From Acephala macrosclerotiorum (taxonomy: Eukaryota; Ascomycota; Leotiomycetes; Helotiales; Mollisiaceae), in NCBI GenBank assembly GCA_014904845.1, contig MU119221.1, forward strand, positions 248,001 to 312,000: DNA of 64,000 bases, written 5' to 3'. Position numbers and translations under genes: made by a program. Positions 35,457 to 44,919 of the stretch are shown in pieces (the first letter of the stretch is position 1; every line of letters starts with the position of its first letter). Under the pieces are notes generated by a model that made no database searches, was not told the origin of the DNA, and was given only the letters and a program-made list of their open reading frames with translations.

Positions 35457-36203
35457 TTAGAGCTCATCGAAACTAACCGCCCTCGAAGACTCTCCTTGCT
35501 GCGGCTCCCCCACCGGCTCCACACGCGCCTCCTCCACACGCGCCTCCTCCACACGCGATCTCGCCAACTCAACCTCTTTCTCCTGTAAATCAATCTGCAG
35601 CCGCAACATGCGCCTTTTACTCTCGCGCCCCCGCTCCATCAACACCATATCGTCCGTAGGCACCGAAAAACTGCTTGACGCATCACTCGACAACCTCCTC
35701 TTGCTGCGCCCACCTTGCTCACTTTCACTTCCTCTCCTAGAAAAAGCCACTGATCCACCATCGTTCCCAGCCAATAATCCCGCATCTCCCAAGATAACTG
35801 CTCCCACCACAGCTCTGCTCTGACGCAACTGTGACCTCCAATGTTCCTCCACAACTCCTCCCGTCGGCGCGACTTTTGAACGAGTCTCCAGAAATTGCCA
35901 ACTGTATCCCGTACCATCCACATCGTCAAACCTCGCAGTAGAGTTCCTCCAACTCTTACGTTTCTCACAAAACACCAACACGGAAACGGTTCGATATCCA
36001 TCTTCCACCGGATTCATAACTCCAACATAGCGAACACCGTCTTGCAAACCTTCCCTCAGACGGAAATTCAACACATCACCAAACACCTTCAACTCCTCCT
36101 CCGTCGTTCCCATCTCAGAGCCAGACACTTTCCTCCATTGCACCAAAAAAGAGCTGGCGCTAACACGAGCTCGACCATCGCTGATTCTCTTCGTCAAAGG
36201 CAT
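35457..36203 (-). CDS. Hypothetical protein with C-terminal coiled coil
   Basis: A single open frame of 248 residues from MPLTKRISDGRARVSASSFL; an upstream in-frame ATG at 36293 would add 30 hydrophobic residues. A globular-looking N-terminal half (QWRKVSGSEMGTTEEELKVF, then VRYVGVMNPVEDGYRTVSVL) is followed by a polar region and a charged helix with a duplicated RVEEARVEEARVE. It sits between the two direct repeat units, so it may belong to the repeated element. No family recognised. Confidence 0.5.
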   Translation of the reverse strand: MPLTKRISDGRARVSASSFLVQWRKVSGSEMGTTEEELKVFGDVLNFRLREGLQDGVRYVGVMNPVEDGYRTVSVLVFCEKRKSWRNSTARFDDVDGTGYSWQFLETRSKVAPTGGVVEEHWRSQLRQSRAVVGAVILGDAGLLAGNDGGSVAFSRRGSESEQGGRSKRRLSSDASSSFSVPTDDMVLMERGRESKRRMLRLQIDLQEKEVELARSRVEEARVEEARVEPVGEPQQGESSRAVSFDEL

Positions 36204-36728
36204 CGTCAAAATTAATCTTGAAATATAACTCAAGAAAACAAAAAGTTTATGAACGAAACATATCATATCATCAACACTTACATGCCACGTCAACTAGTGT
36301 GACTATGACACCTGCTGACGCCATTGACACCTGACGCCGCCTAACCGAATGTCGCCCGAGTCACTCGTGCTCTCTTCCACCCAACCAAAGGGGGGAATAC
36401 CCAAATAACGAGATACAACTATCTGCGTCACTCCGTGCCACTGTAATCAGGCCGCTATGCAGCCAAGGAGTCAAATTTGTCTGTGAGACCCACAGTAGCG
36501 GCCTGTGTTTCCTCTCCTGCACAGGCCCCAATAGATACCTCGATACCGATGACACTACACGTGCTGGTCGCTCCGCTCGGGGGGGAATCAACTCCCTTCC
36601 TGCTCGGGGGAGTAATCTTGAGTCTCTCTGTCGTTCGAGTCCATACTGTCTTGCCTCGCCGGCGCTTAAGGGTTCGTGAAACCAGTTCACTCCTAAGGGG
36701 TCGCTGTCGCTTCTTACCTGTGTGCATC

Positions 36729-36768
36729 GTGCACCATATCCAAGGGAATCATAGAGGATATGGTGCAC
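36729..36768. repeat. 13-bp-arm hairpin, copy 2
   Basis: GTGCACCATATCC and GGATATGGTGCAC are perfect arms. The loop is identical to that at 34987-35000. Confidence 0.9.
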
Positions 36769-36984
36769 ACTTTCTTCGTATTGGCTCGCCACTGCTCCCC
36801 CCTGCCACGTAAGCGTCGCTTCGCTCCTTCACCCGTCGTCGCTCCGCTCCTCCTCTCGCTCCGCTGCGCTGCGCTTCCCAGCTCCGCTGGGTCCCGTCTT
36901 CGACATTCCACAGTTCTTGCACTTCCTGTGATACAATACTTAAAAACTCAATTCAATTATCAAGCTTAGAAACTAAATCTGCAA

Positions 36985-37861
36985 ACCAGTCCTCGTCCAA
37001 CTCGTCCAAATTCATAATCACTTCCATCTCCAACGACTTCCCATCCAATCCACCGAGTTCTGATACCGTTAAGAAAACTTCCAAACGCACCAACCACGAA
37101 GCAAACAGACCGGAGCACAACCTTGAAAAGCCACGGAAGAGAGTTCGATATGCAGCAAGCGCAAGTAGTCGTGAGTTACGCCCGCTACATTCAAGAGATT
37201 AAGCTAACCGAAACGTGTTCAAGGGACTTTTATCGATTTGACTTGCACCGATTCTGAAGAGGAATTTGAGCGGTACACCCGTGATGGTCTCTACAAACCA
37301 AGTCCTTCGCCGGAGATGTTCGAAATTGTCCGTGGCGAATACGACGGCAAACGGATGCTACACAAACGGCTCAAACATACAACGGAAGATAGGATCAACC
37401 TCCCAGCCCCTGCCCTGCCCGACTCCCCAGAAGGCTCCACCAAAGCTTCTGAGGACGAACCCAGTGGTCGACGGAAAAATCCACGCGCCAGAGTTACACA
37501 GCGTGAGTTGAATGATTACGTCGATATAGAAAAGGGGTGGCTAGATCCTTCTTTATCGAGGTGTCGTAAAATCAGCCAATTCTTCGCAACCCAAAATCGG
37601 CTCATGACATCACTTGAGACTCTCAACAACGAAATCTACACAAAATTGGGCCACATCTCAGCTGATTCCGTGCCACGAAAGACACGCCTAGAGCTCGGCA
37701 AGGAACTGAAAGGCTTGGAAAGGAAGAGACGGGATTTGATGGCGGAACTACGTCAGGCTGTTTGTGATGTTACCATGGAGGCAGCTTCAATGGAACAGAA
37801 TCTCGAGCAGTGGCACGCGCAAGAGAACAAGTTCACGAAGCGTATTGAGAGATCCCGTTAG
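36985..37861 (+). CDS. Hypothetical nuclear-type protein with SIM-like motif (5' end unresolved)
   Basis: Exon 2 (37224-37861) is joined to an upstream frame ending at 37170 by an intron (37171-37223, GTGAGT, CTAACC, AAG). No convincing ATG is seen in the first exon, so the start given is only where the frame looks protein-like. The exon 1 tail is basic (EKPRKRVRYAA). Exon 2 opens with TFIDLTCTDSEEEF, a hydrophobic core plus acidic tail typical of SUMO-interaction motifs. Then come a charged middle and a helical C-terminus (LELGKELKGLERKRRDLMAE). It may be an adaptor, but no family is recognised. Confidence 0.45.
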
Positions 37862-37867
37862 GAATTT

Positions 37868-38361
37868 ATGGCTTTGACTTTTGCCACAAGCCCATCCTTA
37901 CCTCTAAGGTCAAACCCGCCGGCATCATCAATTTATCAAACAGCGATGGAGACAGTCGCCATCTCGGAAACGACACTGGAAGATCTTTGCAACAGACTAC
38001 AAGATTTGTTTGGGGGATGTTGCGGCGTGGAGTCTTTTGTGTCATTGAGTCTTGAATGTAAAGGAATTCCGTTCAAATTCGATCCTGCTCTATGCGTGAA
38101 AGTATGTTCCCTCCTGATTATAATCCTCCGTGCCAAAGTGCCATGAAACAACTCAATAGCGAACCGCGCAAATCGAGCACCTTCATTGACACCGACGAGG
38201 GAGCCCCTTGATTGGTCTTGCATCTGCCTTAAGATCCAGTCCTGGCTGAGGATCGCGCCGCCGATGATGCTCGAGCCACAAGACTGTAAGAACGTGCCTG
38301 GAGCGGGTCCGCCCCTGACTGCTACTGCTTTCTGTCACCTTGAATTGGCAGAGCTGGCTCT
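37868..38361 (+). pseudogene. Degraded, deleted copy of the RING gene and its 3' flank
   Basis: The segment matches the RING locus at 41.3-42.5 kb in pieces: AAACCCGCC..CAATTTATC (37.91 vs 41.32), CTTTGCAACAGACT (37.99 vs 41.70), GATTTGTTTGG.GGATGTTGC, TTGAGTCTTGAATGT (38.05 vs 41.96), and further into 3' flanking DNA with ATGAAACAACTCAA (38.14 vs 42.19) and TCAGCCCTGGCTGA-like sequence (38.23 vs 42.38). The RING cysteines are lost through deletions. Confidence 0.65.
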
Positions 38362-39226
38362 ATGTGGCAGTTTCGACGGCCTCTTGTGCCTCATTCCTCC
38401 GAACTAGGGAGATAAGGAAAATCTCCGAATATTCGGCCGTGTTTATTAGGAGTTATCTGACAAAGATATCGAGTTGTTTCACTCTCTTCTGAAATCCAAC
38501 AAGTTTATACAGCCTATGTTTCACGTAGAAAAAATCTTCTAAGCATCGATTTGGTCAGACGCAGAAGTCCCTGAGTTCAAATGGGAGAGTGAGAATCCTA
38601 AAGAGATCTCTCGACTGTTTATGAAAGTGCTAGCTCCCTTCATGGAGAAGTTCCCTGTGATAGGCAAAAATATGTACGAGCCCGGGAAATATGATTGGCC
38701 TAAACCAGACGGTTGGCGTTGGGACTGGCCACGCCACCCTATGTGGGTTCCCTCTTCCGATCGTCGATGCGATCTATGCCATAAGAGAAAATGCAATTGC
38801 ATCGACACTTGCTTGCCCGAGACCAAGCCTCAAATCACGAATGAAGGGGGAAAGGAGCAAGGCGTTCGCGTCATCGGCTTGACGTACATGAAAAATCAAA
38901 TCTTAGAGGAGTTTCGTGGGGAGGTCGTACCTCTTGATACTCATCACGATCCCTGGGCTATGGAGTTTAGAAGACCCGATCTTGATAATGAGCCTGTCGC
39001 TCAGATTTACTCGAAAGAAATGGGCAATTGGGTGAGAAAGGTTAATCATTTATATCGCCCTTTTGCAAAATTCCGCGAAATGCAGATATTTGGATGGTGG
39101 AGAATGATGATTGTCGCAATTAAGGACATACCACATAATTGCGAAATAACGGCTTCTTGCGGACGGGGTTTCTTGCAGGGGGAAAGGTGTTTATGCGATG
39201 TCTGTAGGAATATCGACAGCTCTTGA
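38362..39226 (+). pseudogene. 5'-truncated JmjC-SET copy with open SET frame
   Basis: A 44-bp identity with the JmjC gene starts abruptly at TATGTGGCAGTTTCGACGGC, so the JmjC part is absent. Up to 38600 three stops interrupt the frame; from the ATG at 38621 a 201-residue frame is open. It has a Cys-rich pre-SET-like cluster (CDLCHKRKCNCIDTC), GVRVIGLTYMKNQILEEFRG, NWVRKVNHLYRPFAKF, WWRMMIVAIKDIPHNCEI and a post-SET-like CLCDVC. The NHSC motif reads NHLY and the YG of the core reads CG, so methyltransferase activity is unlikely. Confidence 0.65.
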
Positions 39227-39280
39227 CCATGCACGGGCCACAAGAGTAAGGTTTACTCTTGTGGCCCGTGCGTGGTCAAG
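39222..39280. repeat. 28-bp palindrome after the second SET copy
   Basis: Arms 39222-39249 and 39253-39280 are reverse complements with one mismatch. It overlaps the SET stop codon. The core TGCACGGGCCACA is as at 24145-24197, but the flanking arm bases differ and still pair. Confidence 0.9.
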
Positions 39281-39410
39281 AAGGCCGATGGCACGTGATG
39301 CAACCCCTGACACCGTTCCACAAATGCGGCTCCTCGGCTAAGCTCGAGCTAAGTCACCACATCACGGCTGACGACAAGTACCTCAATTCAACACCACCTG
39401 ATCAGCCCTG

Positions 39411-40029
39411 CTATGCCACACCTCGATACTCCTCCACAGTCTCTACACATGTGCGCTTCTTCAACCTCATCTTGGAACTCTCCTCGACGCCACCCACATC
39501 TTCGCCACCGACCTTTCTCTTCCGAGAGCTCTCACCTTGAAGCTGCATGATCATCTCCATCATGACCCCCATCTTCTTTTGGTCCTCCTTCCTTGCTTCC
39601 TCAACGTTGTCAAGCCTGTATTTCAGCCCTTCAAAATGGATATTCCATTCAAGTTGGGTCTCGACCGACCAAGCCGTAAATTTCGAGGCATCTGTTACGG
39701 TTTGGCGCGTCTGGGATGTAGCTACGCAAGTAAGTTTCAGGGAACATGATGAGTGAGGGTAGATGCTTACGAGGAGATATTGTAAATCTTGGAGTCCGGA
39801 GCTTCCGTTGATGCGTAGTATTGGGTTTCTCCTGTACGACGTATGAGTTGAAGGAGACAATCTCAGATGCCATATCACTTACATAGAAGGCCCTGTTGAC
39901 GGCTCTGCCAATTGACGCAGTGTGAGTCGGGTTTCTTCGGGGGGATTTCCTACCAACTGACACACGTTCGTTATCGCTCAGCGTGTCCGAGTCACTCAGT
40001 CCATTAACGACTGTCTCTGCGTCGCTCAT
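39411..40029 (-). CDS. MSDAETVVN-type coiled-coil protein, copy B
   Basis: Three exons (39883-40029, 39771-39831, 39411-39721) give 172 residues. It starts MSDAETVVNGLSDSDTLSDN, then a basic region (VGRKSPRRNPTH). After the second intron, WNIHFEGLKYRLDNVEEARK leads into a helix with MGVMMEMIMQLQ and a basic SSRKRKVGG. Exon number, intron positions and start motif parallel copy A at 27.7-28.3 kb, though the C-terminal halves are strongly diverged. Divergent from the RING gene, about 1 kb apart. Confidence 0.6.
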
Positions 40030-41030
40030 TGTCGCTGCTTCAGATCAATTGATTTAACGAGAAAGGCAGATGCACAAGAATGCCGTTTTTTGTGCTGACA
40101 GTTCGCGGGACAAGAGGACTCTTTTATCTTCGTCATCGAGCCGATCGACGCATCCAGACGGATCCTTGAGGGAAAACAAGAATCCCGTGCCTCCCCTTCG
40201 TCGTCGTCATTGACGTTACCCTCTTGCAATCTACCGATGAATTGGGTAACGCATTGCCATGCTGTGCCTCGGCATGATTCTAGGGCTCCTCAGGGGACGG
40301 GATATCATTTCTTGGCAAGGCTTTCTCAGCTTTCCCACTGAATGTTCGATCCACATCATCGGGAAGGGGGGTTCCGAGCTCCTCAGCTACCTGCCCCCTC
40401 CGCTTGTAGCTGAGACCACAGCCTCCTTCATCTCGCCACGAAGTCACTCATGCGGTCTCCGTTCATCCTCGGACGCATGAACGGGTCACTCAGCCAACAC
40501 CTGCCTGGATCGCATGAAAGTCATACCTTCCTCCAGCCTGATACGTGACCAGGGGATCGGATCCAGCGAGGGTCAGGTGCGCAGCTGCAATGGGTCCCAG
40601 CCATCGTCGGTATGAACAGCCGTATTCGTACTGGTAAAGCCGCTCCCCTGTTTGCATGGCGTGAGCATTGTCTTCGCGGTTGCCTGATGCGTAGTGACCG
40701 AGTCATAATGGTGGCCATGCATCAGGGGATCAGCTTTGAGGAGACTCATGCATCGGCATGAATTGCTAAGCTCTGGAGGGCGGAGCTTGGATGCGTCATT
40801 CATGGATGGGCAAGAACGAATCGCCCGGGAGAAGTATTTCCGTTGTTTGGGTCGCATGAGTATCATCCTTCCTGCTCCCCAGATACAGGTCGACTGGCCG
40901 TCATTCTTACGTTAAAGTATAATCAGTCCATTAGTCCATATGCCCACGTTGACTTTCGTGGCCACAGGAAAACCTACCACACATACGTCTCCCCTTTTCT
41001 CATCCTTTTGCTTTCACTTCACTCAGCACG
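40030..41030. other. Divergent intergenic region, partly duplicated
   Basis: The shared 5' region of copy B (minus) and the RING gene (plus). Its first about 450 bp resembles 28347-28860 upstream of copy A. No supported gene. Confidence 0.4.
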
Positions 41031-41973
41031 ATGGCATCAATGAGGGTTGGCATGAGCAGGCTATCCGCCAAAAGAAGTGATTCGGATATCAAAAGCGCTG
41101 ATGAAGGTGAAGCTCAACGTACGTTATTGAAAGCTGCCTGGTTTACATCTAACAGAACACAGAGACCTCCGGAACTACGAGAAACAGCGGCATCAACAGG
41201 CATGCCAACAGCGGTGACCTCAGCGACGACGACGTCGATCTTCCACCTCTTGAAGAGGTATTGAAACCGAAGATAGCCTCGACCCTCAGCAACCAAGGAT
41301 GCAAGCGAAAACCCGCCAGCCTCACCAATTTATCGGATAGCGATGGAGGCAAGTCGAAACGACACTGTGACCGAGCCTCAAGGCTCGCTGCAGCGTCTCC
41401 TGGAAAGTCCCGGCCGCTGAAAATTATCGATCTGACCACCAACACCGAGCATTGCGCTCTCTGCCCTAATGTCCTGGGGAAGGGCCATGGTATCAAGGCT
41501 CGCATGTTTGTCTTCACATCTTGTGGTTGTGTACGCGATCCATGGCAGCCAAGATTATTTCAAGATGCTGACTTTCACTTACAGGTTGTCTGTGGCAAAT
41601 GTTGGCGCGATAAGTGCTATTTTCAACGAAGCCGCTGCAATGGCACTTCTCACTACCGGTGCCTGAAGCACGCGATGCCCGGGCAGATCGTGAGGAAACT
41701 CTTTGCAACAGACTGCGAGATTTGTTTGGAGGATGTTGCCGATAGCCAAGATCGAGTCGTTACCAAATGTGGTGAGTCCTGGTGAATACCTTTGATAGCA
41801 TGATTGGCTGATGTAATGCAGGTCACTCCTTCTGCCGGGGCTGTATTGAACCGTGGATAAACGAACAACGCTCTACATGCCCACATTGCAGAAGAGTACT
41901 GCCTAGGGGAACTGCTGGGCTCCACAGCTTCAGGACTGTGCAACGTGGAGTTGTTCGTGAGATTGAGTCTTGA
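41031..41973 (+). CDS. RING-finger protein with SIM-like motif (STUbL-like)
   Basis: Four exons (41031-41118, 41163-41530, 41585-41771, 41822-41973) give 264 residues. An acidic stretch, SGDLSDDDVDLPPLEEVL, is followed by RPLKIIDLTTNTE, whose IIDLT core is a canonical-looking SUMO-interaction motif. A Cys-rich module (HCALC, TSCGCVVCGKCWRDKC) precedes a C3HC4 RING: CEICLEDVADSQDRVVTKC, GHSFCRGCIEPWI and CPHC, with all eight zinc ligands present. This suggests an E3 ubiquitin ligase; with the SIM-like motif it could act on SUMO-modified nuclear proteins, which is inference. A degraded copy lies at 37.9-38.4 kb. Confidence 0.75.
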
Positions 41974-43329
41974 ATGTTAAGATAATTCCGTCCATTCGGT
42001 CATGACCGAGCTCTGAAGGACAACAAGAAAGTTTCACATCTTCATTGCATGCTTTCTTGTCCGAATCACAGTTTCTGGTGTAGTTCTAACCACCGCTAGC
42101 ATGATGCGGAATCCTGCGATGTCAAGACTGTGCACTCATCGTGAAAGTGTTTTCCCTTCCCGGTTGGAAGTCTCGTGTGAAGGGTCATGAAACAACTCAA
42201 CAGTGGGCCGCAACAGTGGACCGCGCGGGTCTACGGCCTCGTCCTTGGAGGCACCACAACATGAAGATCACGTATGGAAGGGCAGGCGATGCTTCGTACC
42301 AGTGGAGCTTGCTTCCGCCCTGATCTGACGGATTTATTGACGTCAATGAGGGAGCCCCTGGATGGGGCCTGCGTCTGCTTCGAGATTCAGCCCTGGCTGA
42401 GAATCGTACCCACGACGATGCTTGTTTCCTGCATAATGCAGGCTCAACCACGAGACCGTAGGACCGAGCTTGGAGATGGTCATCGCCACCGAATGCTGCT
42501 GCCTTCGGTCACCTTGCATTGGCATAACATCGGGGATCCAGAGATCCAGGGATATCAAAAGTTGCAAGCTGGCGACAGATCCCACCCGTGTCTGCTGATC
42601 TTCAAGGAGGCAGGGCGTCTCAGAACTATCCGGAGCATGGGGCGCATCACTGGGGTACGATGGATCACCTCCTGGGACTCGGGTCTGATCTCTGTGATAT
42701 GGGTATCTCATGGGCGTTGGAAATGTACTCCTTTTGCGGCTTTCCCTGCCTCACCATCTACCATCCGCCAGTGAAGAGATACAAGCACTTCGACGGCTTC
42801 ATGGTTCTTGATCCTAAGGGCAACGCAGACTCCGAATCCTGCGAGCGGTCAGTTACAGATCAGCGAGGATCCGTTCTCCTTGCTAGTTTCGGCCTGCCAG
42901 TTCACTGCAGCTGCTCCACACTTGCACGGCTTGGGTGGCAGTGTCTCATGCTCATGAATCAAGATGCTTGCTCTGAAGCGTCACTCAGCAGTTACACCTT
43001 GCTACCAGATGCTGCTCAGACCCAGTTCAAGGCAGATTACGCCTCGTGTGTAATGCACCAAGACGGACATAGCCCACTTGATCAGCCGTGAGTGGCGCCT
43101 CAGACGGATGGAACGGGAAGCAGGAAGCGTCCCTCTAAGTATAAGGAGCACGTTCTTCGCTGCTTGATCTCGGCAGTTCCCAAGAATCATTTTCATCAAG
43201 CCCATCAGATCAGTCATTACACATTTCAAGATGCCCTCCCTCAGATCTGGACTCACAATCCGTGCCTCCGAGCCCAATCACTTAAAGCCAACCAACCCGC
43301 CGTCGGAGCAGCTTCTCAACGATTCCACG
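41974..43329. other. 3' flank of the RING gene, duplicated in part; no gene supported
   Basis: About 41974-42530 is the region whose decayed copy lies at 38.05-38.35 kb. Open frames up to about 167 codons exist (42274-43091) but lack recognisable protein character and overlap each other. Confidence 0.4.
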
Positions 43330-44479
43330 ATGGGGGACCGGTCCAACAATGAGACTGTGCCAGAAGACGGGAGCAAATCCCTCACAGATGATACGGGAGT
43401 GGAGCCGGGCGGTGCGAAAACCCCAGGTGAGCAAGGAGAGGATGGTGTGACAGTTGTGGAATCCGTAACTGAGCTTCCAGGATCCACCTCACCTTGTGCA
43501 GCTCCCGTGACCGTGGAAGCTCCCACCAACTCCCAGCAAAGTGATTTGGATTCGGACAAATCAATGGACACCCCTGCGGCACTGGACTTCCCTGCATGCC
43601 TTGGAGAACCAAATGGTGAAGCTGGGTCCCATGCAGACTGCCAAATCAGCGTATTTCTTGACCAGAACCTGGTTGGAGATATTACGCTTGCTACTACCAC
43701 AACATTCAATGATATATCACTTGTTGATGGATTTCAAAATCAACCGGACGCCGATCGTGGACTGCTTGCTCCCGACTGCCATGCCGAATCTGGGGACAAG
43801 AGTGCTTGTGACTCTGCAAGTAACCAATCTTCCTTGAGTACAGGTATGATGTTTGCCTTCGATTTCTCACAGCTATGCCTAACCAGTGAACAGGAGTCCA
43901 AGGCACTAAACCTGTAGAGTCCGATAACTCTGGACCAAGCAAAACGTCTCCGGAGATGACTGGTAAAGATATTGGTGAGCTATGTGTGAACCCAGCGACA
44001 GAAGTTAATGCTGATACAAGTCAGACTCCGCGATTATGATCATGGACGAGGAACCAGAAGAGACGGTCAAGCCAGACTCTGCAATTGTGATCATGGACGA
44101 GGAAGTAGAACAGACCATCAAGTCAGACCCTGCAATTGTGATCATGGATGAGGAAGCAGACCAGACGACCACCTCAGACTCGGCAACTGTGATCATGGAC
44201 GAGGAAGAACAACAGACGACCAAGCCACAACGAACCAGGCATCGCAATGTGGCAAAGCGTTCGTTTAAGGACTTCGTCAGGAGTGACAATCTGTGGATGA
44301 GCAAGACGTTGGGTGACCTTGATGACGTTATGGAGTTGACTGATTATGTCCTTGCATCGAGTGAAGAAGTCGTCAAGAGAGCAAAACTCATCAAGGATCG
44401 GCTGATTGAATCCCAAAAATTCATCAGGGATTGTGGAGGCAAGGAGGAGAAAGTCACGCGTCGTTTGGAGAAACTCTAA
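43330..44479 (+). CDS. Acidic protein with four SIM-like repeats
   Basis: Three exons (43330-43843, 43894-43974, 44025-44479) give 349 residues; an upstream in-frame ATG at 43231 is possible. The first 200 residues are disordered and acidic. After the second intron come four repeats of about 22 residues: DSAIMIMDEEPEE, DSAIVIMDEEVEQ, DPAIVIMDEEADQ and DSATVIMDEEEQQ. Each has a hydrophobic quartet followed by Asp-Glu-Glu, the usual layout of SUMO-interaction motifs in multi-SIM proteins. A basic stretch (PQRTRHRNVAKRS) and a helical tail follow. The acceptor ACAAGTCAG was chosen because it keeps the repeat frame. Confidence 0.6.
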
Positions 44480-44919
44480 GTAACTTAGCGGACTTGATGA
44501 GTATTTCGTGGTTAGGGGCACAGAGCTGCAGCGGACAGAGTTACTGTATTTGTTCCCGCCTTTGTAAAGTACTTTCTGAATTTCTCTCCACCCACTTACA
44601 TCCGCATGTTCCAAAGCCGAGCTCACCAAGTCACATCAACTGAGTAGTCTACTTGGAGCAGCGAGGCAGGTCACCGTTATTATAACACGATTTGAACATT
44701 CAGTTGATTCTGTTTCAGTGAAAAATTTGTATTGAAGCTCGATTACTAGTGCTGTGCTATGCTAATTGTTTTTTATAGATTATCCGGGCCAGCCGATGTA
44801 GGAAACTGGAGAAGCGTAAGGGGCCAATGAAAGACAAAGACTTACCCAAGAAAAGTTGACGACGCAATAAGCCAAACAAAACAATGAACAATCCCCCACT
44901 GCAAATCGCTCAAACCTGC
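44480..44919. other. Intergenic, no gene seen
   Basis: Between two tail-to-tail genes. I see no feature beyond likely 3' untranslated sequence. Confidence 0.35.

Larger units (their letters stand above)
31300..37000. repeat. Repeat zone with GAGCGAAGCGACG-like words and structured units
   Basis: Variants of the block CTCGCTCCGCTGCGCTGCGCTT followed by a GGGTCCCG box and a TCTTGCACT or TCTTTGCA motif occur at about 31.36, 35.08 and 36.86 kb, and in opposite orientation at 33.25 and 33.6 kb. Two units of about 550 bp (34620-35170 and 36370-36930) are in direct orientation and share GCGGCCTGTGTTTCCTCTCC, a CGAGTCCATACTGT box and a GTGCACCATATCC hairpin. A third partial unit is at 32570-32790. 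Known elements of this kind: none that I recognise. Confidence 0.6.

Noticed and set aside
36612..36640. B-box-like GTTCGAGTCC suggesting a tRNA or SINE promoter
   Set aside because: No A box at proper distance and no cloverleaf could be drawn; the word is part of a conserved MDS..ETQ start on the other strand.
42274..43091. Overlapping plus-strand frames of 166-167 codons downstream of the RING gene
   Set aside because: They lie in flank DNA that is duplicated in decayed form, overlap each other, and show no domain or splice support.
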